DNA of 46,821 bases, from assembly GCA_000434735.1 (NCBI GenBank), contig FR881215.1, forward strand, positions 1 to 46,821, read 5' to 3'. The notes below the pieces were generated by a model. It made no database searches and had not been told where the DNA came from. It saw only the letters and a program-made list of their open reading frames with translations. The translations under genes were made by a program, and so were the position numbers. This document shows, one piece after another, positions 39,501 to 46,821 of this stretch (the first letter of the stretch is position 1; each line of letters starts with the position of its first letter). The DNA is from Bacteroides sp. CAG:530. GTDB lineage: Bacteria; Bacteroidota; Bacteroidia; Bacteroidales; Bacteroidaceae.

Positions 39501-42335
39501 TTAAAGAACTACGTTTACAATCTTACGCGGAACGATAATCACTTTCTTCGGCGTTTTACCTTCTATCCATTTCTGGCTCTGTTCGTCGGCCATTACCGCT
39601 GCTTCGATAGTAGCGTTGTCGGCATCGGCAGGGAATTCGAGAGTAAAACGTGCCTTTCCGTTGAAAGAAATGGTATACTTCACAGTATCTTCTTTAAGAT
39701 ACTCTTCATTGAAGACAGGCCACTGAGCATCGCATACAGTTGTAGCGTTTCCTAAAGCCTCCCACAATTCCTCAGCAATATGCGGAGCGAACGGAGCTAT
39801 AAGAACTACCAATGATGACAGAACCTCACGGTTGCGGCATTTCAGCTGTGTAAGCTCGTTTACGCAAATCATAAATGCACTGACAGAAGTATTGTAAGAG
39901 AAGGTTTCAATATCGCCTGTTACCTTCTTAATCAACTTATGGATAGATTTCAATTCTTCCTTAGTTGCAGTGCCTTCGGTAGGCAAGAACTGTCCGTCGC
40001 GGCTATAGAACAAGTTCCACATCTTCTTCAAGAAACGATGTACACCGTCTATACCGTTGGTATCCCATGGCTTAGACAACTCAACAGGGCCGAGGAACAT
40101 TTCGTACATACGCAATGTATCAGCTCCGAAACGGTCTACAATCATATCGGGGTTAACCACGTTATACATAGACTTACTCATCTTTTCGATAGCCCATCCG
40201 CAAACGTATTTTCCGTCTTCCAATATGAATTCGGCTGTGTTATATTCAGGACGCCAGTTCTTGAATGCCTCAACATCTAGAACATCGTTCTGCACAATGT
40301 TTACATCTACGTGGATAGGAGTAACATCGTACTGGTCTTTCAAGCCAAGCGAAACAAATGTATTGGTATCTTTAATACGATAAACAAAGTTACTGCGACC
40401 CTGAATCATACCCTGGTTAACCAATTTCTGGAATGGCTCTTCTTTTACGCTTGTGCCCATATCGAACAAGAATTTGTTCCAAAAACGAGAGTAGATAAGA
40501 TGTCCGGTAGCGTGTTCTGTACCACCTACATACAAATCGACATTCTGCCAATAGTTATCGGCTTGTCTTGAAACGAGTTCCTTATCGTTATGCGGATCCA
40601 TATAGCGCAAATAGTAAGCACTCGATCCGGCGAAGCCCGGCATTGTATTCAGTTCGAGAGGGAATACGGTTTCGTTATCTATCTTAGAGTTTTCTACAAC
40701 CTCACCGTTCTGTACATCCCATGCCCACTTGGTAGCGTGACCCAATGGAGGTTCTCCGCTTTCGGTAGGAAGGAATTTAGCTACTTCAGGAAGTTCCAAA
40801 GGCAATTTGCTTTCATCAATCATGTAAGGCATACCGTCTTTATAGTATACAGGGAACGGCTCGCCCCAATAACGCTGACGTGAGAAGATGGCATCACGCA
40901 AGCGGTAGTTAACCTTAACACGACCCAAGTTATGAGCTTTTACATATTCTTTAGTAGCAGCGATAGCTTCTTTAATAGTCTTGCCATTAAGTACAAGGTC
41001 GCAATACGGAGTAACTCCAGCCTTAGGCGAATTGCAAACGATACCTTCTTTAGCGTCGAAGCTTTCTTCTGTTACATCGCAACCTTCTACCAACGGTACG
41101 ATAGGCAAGTTGAAATGACGAGCGAATGCGTAGTCGCGGCTATCGTGTGCAGGCACCGCCATGATGGCTCCTGTACCATATCCAGCCAATACATAATCGC
41201 TAATCCAGATAGGAACTGCTTCGCCGGTAAACGGATTAACACCATAGCTTCCGCTGAATACACCTGTTACACGACGGTCGGCAATACGTTCGCGCTCTGT
41301 ACGTTTCTTGGTACGTTCCAAGTAAGCCTCAACTTCAGCTTTCTGAGCTTCGGTAGTAAGTTGTGCCACCAATTCGCTTTCGGGAGCCAAAACCATGAAA
41401 GTAACGCCGAACATTGTATCGGCACGAGTTGTAAATATAGTGAATTCTACATCGCTGTCTTTAACTTTAAAGCGAACTTCGGTACCTTCTGAGCGGCCAA
41501 TCCAGTTACGCTGAGTCTCTTTCAACGAATCTGTCCAGTCTACAGTATCAAGTCCGTCGAGCAAACGCTGTGCGTATGCCGATACACGAAGACACCACTG
41601 ACGCATCTTCTTCTGAACTACAGGATAACCGCCACGCTCTGATACACCGTCTACAACTTCGTCGTTAGCAAGAACGGTACCCAGCTGCGGACACCAGTTA
41701 ACCATTGTTTCGCCCAAATAAGCTATACGATAGTTCATCAATGTTTGCTGCTGCTCTTTTTCGCTCATGGCATTCCATTCGTCGGCAGTAAAATTCAGTT
41801 CTTCGCTGCAAGCTACATCAAGTCCTTCTGAACCTTTCTTGGCAAAACGCTCTACCAGCTTCTCAATAGGCATAGCCTTACCGCAAGCGTTGCAATAAAA
41901 ACTATTAAACATCTTCTGGAAAGCCCACTGAGTCCAGTGATAATATTGAGGGTCGCAAGTACGCACCTCACGGTCCCAGTCGAATGAGAATCCAATCTTA
42001 TCGAGCTGCTCACGATAGCGGTTGATATTGTTTACGGTAGTAATAGCCGGATGCTGTCCTGTCTGGATAGCATACTGTTCTGCCGGAAGACCATAAGCGT
42101 CGTATCCCATAGGATTCAACACGTTAAAGCCCTGCAAGCGTTTATATCGAGCGTAAATATCGCTGGCGATATACCCCAGCGGATGTCCTACATGCAAACC
42201 TGCTCCCGATGGATAAGGGAACATATTAAGAACATAGAATTTCTTTTTAGATTCATCTTCTACAACCTTGTAAGTCTTATTATCGACCCACTTCTGTTGC
42301 CATTTCTTTTCGATTTCTCTGAAATTATATTCCAT
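39501..42335 (-). CDS. leuS: Leucyl-tRNA synthetase
   Basis: LeuRS attaches leucine to tRNA-Leu and edits mischarged products. The 944 residues are within the bacterial range (860-970). The class I HIGH-type motif is PYPSGAGLHVGHPLGY near residue 40, and the KMSKS motif is exact in IEKMSKSMYNVVNP near 705. The CP1 editing domain has FTTRADTMFGVTF and AHDSRDYAFAR. It starts an operon with yitT, from its own promoter in the 92-nt gap after ribF. Confidence 0.98.
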   Translation of the reverse strand: MEYNFREIEKKWQQKWVDNKTYKVVEDESKKKFYVLNMFPYPSGAGLHVGHPLGYIASDIYARYKRLQGFNVLNPMGYDAYGLPAEQYAIQTGQHPAITTVNNINRYREQLDKIGFSFDWDREVRTCDPQYYHWTQWAFQKMFNSFYCNACGKAMPIEKLVERFAKKGSEGLDVACSEELNFTADEWNAMSEKEQQQTLMNYRIAYLGETMVNWCPQLGTVLANDEVVDGVSERGGYPVVQKKMRQWCLRVSAYAQRLLDGLDTVDWTDSLKETQRNWIGRSEGTEVRFKVKDSDVEFTIFTTRADTMFGVTFMVLAPESELVAQLTTEAQKAEVEAYLERTKKRTERERIADRRVTGVFSGSYGVNPFTGEAVPIWISDYVLAGYGTGAIMAVPAHDSRDYAFARHFNLPIVPLVEGCDVTEESFDAKEGIVCNSPKAGVTPYCDLVLNGKTIKEAIAATKEYVKAHNLGRVKVNYRLRDAIFSRQRYWGEPFPVYYKDGMPYMIDESKLPLELPEVAKFLPTESGEPPLGHATKWAWDVQNGEVVENSKIDNETVFPLELNTMPGFAGSSAYYLRYMDPHNDKELVSRQADNYWQNVDLYVGGTEHATGHLIYSRFWNKFLFDMGTSVKEEPFQKLVNQGMIQGRSNFVYRIKDTNTFVSLGLKDQYDVTPIHVDVNIVQNDVLDVEAFKNWRPEYNTAEFILEDGKYVCGWAIEKMSKSMYNVVNPDMIVDRFGADTLRMYEMFLGPVELSKPWDTNGIDGVHRFLKKMWNLFYSRDGQFLPTEGTATKEELKSIHKLIKKVTGDIETFSYNTSVSAFMICVNELTQLKCRNREVLSSLVVLIAPFAPHIAEELWEALGNATTVCDAQWPVFNEEYLKEDTVKYTISFNGKARFTLEFPADADNATIEAAVMADEQSQKWIEGKTPKKVIIVPRKIVNVVL

Positions 42336-42376
42336 AAGTTATAATTATTGATTTATTATTCTGTAAAGATTGCGCA

Positions 42377-42384
42377 CAAAGATA
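42377..42384 (-). promoter_or_regulatory. Promoter -7 element of leuS
   Basis: On the minus strand this reads TATCTTTG, a perfect match to TAnnTTTG, about 42 bases upstream of the leuS ATG. No T-box or attenuator was recognised in the short leader. Confidence 0.6.
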
Positions 42385-42427
42385 GTGAAAATCATGTTGG
42401 TATGCGTTGACTCTCTACAAAAAATGG

Positions 42428-43354
42428 CTATTTATCTCCTAATAAAGACAATACGGATAGCTTGTCGCACTTTAATTGTTCTACAAGCAATTCTAATGAA
42501 TCAAACTTTTGCTCGGCACGGATAAAACGCACAAACTCTATGCGCATGGAATGATGGTATAGATTATCTGAAAAATCGAATATATTCACTTCGATACTTA
42601 TTTCCGTGCCGTTAGACAACGTAGGGCGATGACCGATATTAAGCATACCTACATGACGCTTCCCTTCTACATATACATAAACTGCATATACTCCGGTACT
42701 TGGTATCAACTTGTCGCTACAAGAAGGCTTCAGGTTGGCTGTGGGGAAACCCAGCTTACGGCCTACCTTAAATCCGTCTACCACCGTTCCGTCTAAATAA
42801 TAATTATATCCCAGATAATGATTTGCCTTTTCCACCTCTCCTTTTTTCAGCAAGCCACGTATTAACGACGAGCTGATGGAAACCCCGTCTTCTATCAATC
42901 CGGTGGCATGTATAATCTCCATGCCCAACTCCTCACCGTATCGGCAGTAGTCTTCAAAACCCTCGCTGCGATTATGTCCGAAACGATGATCGTACCCTAT
43001 GACCAACGCACACACATTATAACGCTCATGCAAAAGCTGCATAAACTCACGGGCAGAAAGCATGGAAAGCTCATGAGTAAACGGCAAAAGAATGCAGTAA
43101 TCGGCATTCAATGTCTGGATAAGAGCCTGTTTCTGAGGCAGACAGGTAAGCCACTGCGGACAATAATCGCTCTGCATTACCTGACGGGGATGAACAGGAA
43201 AAGTAATTAAGGCACTCTGCATATTCCTTTTTCGCGCTTCCGTACAAACCTGCTCCACCAAATAACGATGCCCCCTGTGTACCCCATCGAAACAACCGAT
43301 AGTAGCCACACAAGGAGAAAGAGACAAATGCGAAGTATCCGTGATTATTGTCAT
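42428..43354 (-). CDS. ribF: Bifunctional riboflavin kinase/FAD synthetase
   Basis: RibF phosphorylates riboflavin to FMN and adenylates FMN to FAD. The 308 residues are standard. The N-terminal FAD synthetase domain has the nucleotidyltransferase motif IGCFDGVHRGHR near residue 20 and VIGYDHRFGHNRSEG near 118. The C-terminal flavokinase domain has VVDGFKVGRKLGFPTANL, GVYAVYV and MLNIGHRPT. It follows the HAD phosphatase gene by 18 nt, so it is likely transcribed with it and the Ca2+-ATPase gene. The products FMN and FAD would also be used by MnmG, encoded elsewhere in the window. Confidence 0.97.
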   Translation of the reverse strand: MTIITDTSHLSLSPCVATIGCFDGVHRGHRYLVEQVCTEARKRNMQSALITFPVHPRQVMQSDYCPQWLTCLPQKQALIQTLNADYCILLPFTHELSMLSAREFMQLLHERYNVCALVIGYDHRFGHNRSEGFEDYCRYGEELGMEIIHATGLIEDGVSISSSLIRGLLKKGEVEKANHYLGYNYYLDGTVVDGFKVGRKLGFPTANLKPSCSDKLIPSTGVYAVYVYVEGKRHVGMLNIGHRPTLSNGTEISIEVNIFDFSDNLYHHSMRIEFVRFIRAEQKFDSLELLVEQLKCDKLSVLSLLGDK

Positions 43355-43372
43355 ATGCGAAAGTGTATGATA

Positions 43373-43987
43373 TTACATGAACAGATCTTTAAGATCGGTT
43401 CCGATTTCATAATGTACCGAATGCAAACCGGCAGAAACAGCCGCAGCGCAGTTTACCTTAGAGTCATCAATGAACAGCGTTTCTTCGCCCACGAGTCCGG
43501 CTTCTTTCAATACTTGCTTGAATATCTCCGGATCGGGCTTCGCCAAATGCATATCGTACGATACGAACATGCGCTCGAAGTACTTGGTCATGTCCTTTCC
43601 GTCGCAATCGAAAGCGTACGACATGGCATGATTCCAATGCAATTCGTTAGTGTTGCTAAGAATGAACAAACGATACTTACCGCTCAGCTCTTCTATCAAC
43701 TTAAACTTTTCTTGCGGAATGCTCTTCAGCTCGCTATTCCAGATGCGGTCAATCTCGGCATCGCTCAACTCGCTACCTATATAATGACGAATATTTTCGC
43801 GAAACTGAGGTGTAGAAATAGCTCCACACTCATAATCCTTGAAGAAACCCAGTTCGTTGGTTCCGGTTACATACTGGCGGATGTCCTTAGCGCCTGCCTG
43901 CTCAAAAGCAGACAGACAGCCTTCTACATCCAAATCTATTAATACTCCACCAAAATCGAATATGATGTTTTTTATGTTTTTATCCAT
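43373..43987 (-). CDS. HAD family phosphatase, YihX-like
   Basis: The 204-residue cytosolic protein is a haloacid dehalogenase-type phosphatase. Motif I is IIFDFGGVLIDLD, where the first Asp is the nucleophile and the usual second Asp is replaced by Gly; this is seen in the YihX subgroup (alpha-glucose-1-phosphatase in E. coli). Motif II is FILSNTN, motif III includes AKPDPEIFKQVL, and motif IV is LFIDDSKVNC. A helical cap lies between motifs I and II. It overlaps the end of the Ca2+-ATPase gene by 8 nt, indicating translational coupling, and precedes ribF. The substrate is uncertain; a flavin-phosphate role is only a guess from position. Confidence 0.88.
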   Translation of the reverse strand: MDKNIKNIIFDFGGVLIDLDVEGCLSAFEQAGAKDIRQYVTGTNELGFFKDYECGAISTPQFRENIRHYIGSELSDAEIDRIWNSELKSIPQEKFKLIEELSGKYRLFILSNTNELHWNHAMSYAFDCDGKDMTKYFERMFVSYDMHLAKPDPEIFKQVLKEAGLVGEETLFIDDSKVNCAAAVSAGLHSVHYEIGTDLKDLFM

Positions 43988-46610
43988 GTCTTTTACTTAT
44001 CAGTCGCTTAACCGCTCTCGAAGCCTCTCCTATCCAAAGGACAATCGATGTGCCTCCTACAATATAAAGCCATTCGGCAACAGAAAGCGGCTCTGTACGA
44101 AATACTTTTCCGCCAAAAGTAACTATAATTATCTGTCCTACCAAGATAATTGCGGCTACACTAAGCATTCCCTTTGCATGGTTAGCGTCTTTAAAAACCG
44201 AATGATTGGTACCAAACACGCTGGCGTTGAACAGATTCCAGAACTGAAACATAACGAATAACGTGAAGAACATTGTCAAGTGATGAGTATTCATTCCACC
44301 GGGCAAATTATTGAAATATGCCAACGCGCCCATAAGCAATACCAAGAAAGCTAAACCGACACCGAAAATATGATTCCGCATAGTGGGAGTAATAATGAAG
44401 TCAGAGCGGCGACGCGGCTTTTCGTTCATTACATCAGCACTCGGAGCGATAGACGCCAACGCCATAGCAGCGAATGTATCCATAATAAGATTTACCCACA
44501 ACATCTGAGTAACGGTAAGCGGCAATTCGCTTCCGAAGAAGGCTCCAAGCAAAACGCTGAGCAAAGCCACCACATTAATGGTAAGCTGGAATACAATGAA
44601 ACGCTGGATGTTCTTATACAGAGAACGTCCCCACATAACAGCCGTAGCGATGCTATTAAATGAGTCATCGAGCAAGGTAATATCGCTTGCCTCTTTAGCT
44701 ACCGAAGTACCGGTACCCATAGACAATCCCACCTGTGCATGATTCAGCGCAGGGGCATCGTTAGTACCATCGCCAGTTACAGCCACCACTGCCCCCTTCT
44801 GCTGAAGCAACTGAACCAATCTCTGCTTATCCATAGGACGGGCACGACTCATAACCTTTAAATCGAGAACTCTATCGAGAGCTTCCTCATCGGTTAAAGC
44901 AGCGAACTCAACTCCCGTAATGCGATTACGCTCGGTATCTTCGGGTTTCCACAAACCTATCTGACGTGCAATCTCGGTAGCAGTGCCCGGAGTATCGCCA
45001 GTAACAATCTTTATGTTGATACCTGCCGACTGACATCTCTCTACTGCAGCAGGAACATCGGGACGGATAGGGTCGCTAATGGCGAATATGCCCAAGAAGG
45101 TCAATCCTCCTTCGGCAACCAAAGTAGCGCAATCGGTTTCAGCCTCATCCGAAACAACACGATAAGCTAAGCCTAAGGTACGCATCGCCTTGTTCTGATA
45201 CTCCAAAAGTTGGCGGTTGTTGGCTTCTATCTGCTCTGCCGACAAGTTGCATTTGCCCATCACTATCTCTGGAGCACCCTTTACGTACAACACACGTTTT
45301 CCTATTACCGGCGACTCTACCAATGTAGCCATATACTTGCGTTCGGTAGAGAAAGTAAGCTGATTTACCACCTTTGCAGCTTCGCGCAATGACATATAGT
45401 CTTTTCCTTTACCGTTGAGCCACAACAGCAAAGCTATTTCCGTAGGATTTCCAACACCGCTTGGCTTACCGTCTTTCTCTTCAAGAAACGCTGTTGAGTT
45501 GGCAGCGATGCCTTCAGCTATCACGTCGGCACGACTCTCATCTAACTTTGCATCGTACACCTGCATCAGGTTCTGCGTCAAAGTTCCAGTCTTATCGGTA
45601 CATATAACAGTGATGGCTCCCATCGTTTCGCACGCATGCATCTTTCTTACCAGATTATTCGTCTTCAGCATACGACGCATATTCAACGCCAGACTGAGGC
45701 TTACACTCATAGGCAATCCTTCTGGTACAGCCACCACAATCAGCGTAACAGCCATCATGAAATACTTCAATACGATGCGAGCAATATCGAGCCACTGATG
45801 CCAATCGTTGACCGCAGTAACGCTAAGATACTCGTATAAATCCTTCGATGTGAATATAACAAACGTAAGGATGGCGATAGTAAAACCAGCCTTGCCAATC
45901 AGACTTGCCAATCTTGACAACTGGATATTAAGAGGGGTCTGTTCCTGGCTCTGCTCTGTAGCCTGACGCGCCACCTTACCAATCTCGGTAGCATCGCCCA
46001 CACGCTCTACACGCATAATGCCATGACCATCGGTTATAGTGGTACCACGCATCACCTCGTCCGACGGATAAGTAGCCTCTTTATCAAAATGAGCCTCATC
46101 TGTAGATTTAGCAACCATCAACTCGCCCGTCAGCGTAGATTCATTTACCTGCAACGACACCGCCTCAAGCAATTTACCATCGGCTGGAACTTCTTCTCCA
46201 GTATTAAGGATGACAATATCCCCTACCACAATTTCCTTGCGGGGAATCTCGCGAATCTTTCCGTTACGTATCACCGTAACGGGAATCTCTTCGCCCACCG
46301 CATTCAACAAGTCGAACTTCTTATTAGCATCATATTCAAAGTAAAAGCCGATGCCTGTAGCCAGAAATATAGCAAAGAAAATGCCGATAGTCTCAGCATA
46401 TTCATTTTCGAATACCGAGATAACTAAAGAAAAAACAGCAGCTACCAAAAGTATTCTAATTACCGGATCTTGGAATTTCTCCCAATAAAGCTTCCACATA
46501 GAAGGGCGCTTAGGAGGAGTAAGTAAATTGATACCATTCTTATTACGACTTTCTATTACCTCTTGATCGGATAATCCATTCAAAGTCTGTTTTTCTTGAA
46601 TCTGTGACAT
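43980..46610 (-). CDS. Calcium-translocating P-type ATPase (PMCA type)
   Basis: The 876-residue membrane pump probably exports Ca2+ using ATP. The N-terminal cation-ATPase segment (about 1-60) is followed by paired helices, the actuator domain (VNESTLTGE near 155-163), and the phosphorylation site Asp339 in CTDKTGTLTQN. The M4 motif VPEGLP (295-300, Glu297) and the M6 motif WVNLIMDT mark the P2 calcium class with one principal ion site. VTGDGTNDAPALNHA forms the hinge. C-terminal helices end in a basic tail. Mn2+ transport is an alternative. It is the first gene of an operon with the HAD phosphatase and ribF. Confidence 0.93.
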   Translation of the reverse strand: MSQIQEKQTLNGLSDQEVIESRNKNGINLLTPPKRPSMWKLYWEKFQDPVIRILLVAAVFSLVISVFENEYAETIGIFFAIFLATGIGFYFEYDANKKFDLLNAVGEEIPVTVIRNGKIREIPRKEIVVGDIVILNTGEEVPADGKLLEAVSLQVNESTLTGELMVAKSTDEAHFDKEATYPSDEVMRGTTITDGHGIMRVERVGDATEIGKVARQATEQSQEQTPLNIQLSRLASLIGKAGFTIAILTFVIFTSKDLYEYLSVTAVNDWHQWLDIARIVLKYFMMAVTLIVVAVPEGLPMSVSLSLALNMRRMLKTNNLVRKMHACETMGAITVICTDKTGTLTQNLMQVYDAKLDESRADVIAEGIAANSTAFLEEKDGKPSGVGNPTEIALLLWLNGKGKDYMSLREAAKVVNQLTFSTERKYMATLVESPVIGKRVLYVKGAPEIVMGKCNLSAEQIEANNRQLLEYQNKAMRTLGLAYRVVSDEAETDCATLVAEGGLTFLGIFAISDPIRPDVPAAVERCQSAGINIKIVTGDTPGTATEIARQIGLWKPEDTERNRITGVEFAALTDEEALDRVLDLKVMSRARPMDKQRLVQLLQQKGAVVAVTGDGTNDAPALNHAQVGLSMGTGTSVAKEASDITLLDDSFNSIATAVMWGRSLYKNIQRFIVFQLTINVVALLSVLLGAFFGSELPLTVTQMLWVNLIMDTFAAMALASIAPSADVMNEKPRRRSDFIITPTMRNHIFGVGLAFLVLLMGALAYFNNLPGGMNTHHLTMFFTLFVMFQFWNLFNASVFGTNHSVFKDANHAKGMLSVAAIILVGQIIIVTFGGKVFRTEPLSVAEWLYIVGGTSIVLWIGEASRAVKRLISKRHG

Positions 46611-46641
46611 TTCGCCTAATAATTAGTAAGTTATTTTGTGG

Positions 46642-46649
46642 CAAAAATA
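46642..46649 (-). promoter_or_regulatory. Promoter -7 element of the Ca2+-ATPase operon
   Basis: On the minus strand this reads TATTTTTG, a full TAnnTTTG match, about 31 bases before the ATG. TTTG lies 14 nt further upstream, closer than the usual spacing. Confidence 0.5.
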
Positions 46650-46710
46650 CAACATATATATTACAAAGCTATTACAGAGATACTTTTTTATAAAAAAATG
46701 TGGTGATTAG

Positions 46711-46741
46711 TTGGAAGTTTCAAGTCAAAGACTTACTTTTG
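46711..46741 (+). promoter_or_regulatory. Promoter of the terminal tRNA gene
   Basis: TACTTTTG (46734-46741) matches the -7 consensus, and TTGG (46711-46714) lies 19 nt upstream. The tRNA begins 30 bases later. Confidence 0.65.
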
Positions 46742-46771
46742 CACCGTAATTAAGAACGCAACTTAATTCTC

Positions 46772-46821
46772 GGACTTGTAGCTCAGTTGGTTAGAGCAAC
46801 AGACTCATAATCTGGAGGTCC
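46772..46821 (+). tRNA. tRNA with CAU anticodon, elongator Met likely (truncated by window end)
   Basis: The 5' half is readable: the acceptor strand begins GGACTTG, the D-arm GCTC-AGTTGGTTA-GAGC is typical, and the loop CTCATAA gives anticodon CAT. The variable region AGGTC follows, and the window ends before the T-arm. It lacks the three G-C pairs of the initiator anticodon stem, so elongator Met is favoured. tRNA-Ile2 with a lysidine-modified CAU cannot be ruled out without the 3' half. Confidence 0.85.

Noticed and set aside
1..46821. Prophage, insertion sequence, integrative element or biosynthetic cluster
   Set aside because: No transposase, integrase, phage structural, mobilisation or megasynthase gene is visible; apart from the glycosidases and the susCD block the coding content is mostly housekeeping.

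Overview
The window looks like chromosomal backbone of a Bacteroidales species, most likely Bacteroides/Phocaeicola or a close relative. Three things point there. There is a SusC/SusD outer-membrane pair. Many genes are preceded by the Bacteroidetes-type -7 element TAnnTTTG, with little sign of Shine-Dalgarno sites. Several family members are typical of the phylum: the DUF3810 protein, the fused SpmA-SpmB protein, the DUF5117/DUF4953 zinc protease, and YbeY without its third histidine. I see no prophage, insertion sequence, CRISPR array or plasmid gene, and no clearly broken gene.

Layout. Positions 1-461 are a structured gene-free stretch downstream of typA (-). Next come rpsO (+) and a convergent mtnN-luxS pair (-) that detoxifies S-adenosylhomocysteine and makes the AI-2 precursor. 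A self-contained tRNA-Cys unit (-) follows. A five-gene leftward operon runs from about 12.1 to 4.4 kb: YghO-like acetyltransferase, topoisomerase IV subunit B, coaD, a C-terminal processing protease, and a secreted GH2 beta-mannosidase. DUF3810 (-) and spmAB (+) diverge near 13.6 kb. From spmAB a rightward run of housekeeping genes continues: ybeY, mnmG, apt, uvrC, dtd, a MazG-like pyrophosphohydrolase and deoC. A near-consensus parS centromere site lies between mnmG and apt. A polyprenyl synthetase (-) and polA (+) diverge near 22.8 kb. A secreted GH3 enzyme (-) is followed by ychF (+) and rdgB (-). After a 0.7 kb regulatory gap come susC-susD (+) and a secreted metzincin-like zinc protease (+). 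The right end is leftward: Ca2+-ATPase-HAD phosphatase-ribF, then leuS-yitT. The start of a tRNA with a CAU anticodon (+) is cut by the window edge.

The coding content is mostly housekeeping: translation, tRNA modification, nucleotide-pool cleaning, repair and cofactor synthesis. The accessory parts are the two glycosidases and the SusCD/metalloprotease block. No SusR, hybrid two-component or sigma/anti-sigma regulator is linked to susCD here.

The least explained structure is in intergenic DNA. Three separate gaps (about 0.24-0.34, 21.60-21.68 and 30.62-30.73 kb) carry imperfect tandem repeats with the same 22-nt period, each folded back by inverted copies. The first and third share near-identical sequence and look like members of one dispersed repeat family. 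The second shares period and architecture but not clearly sequence.
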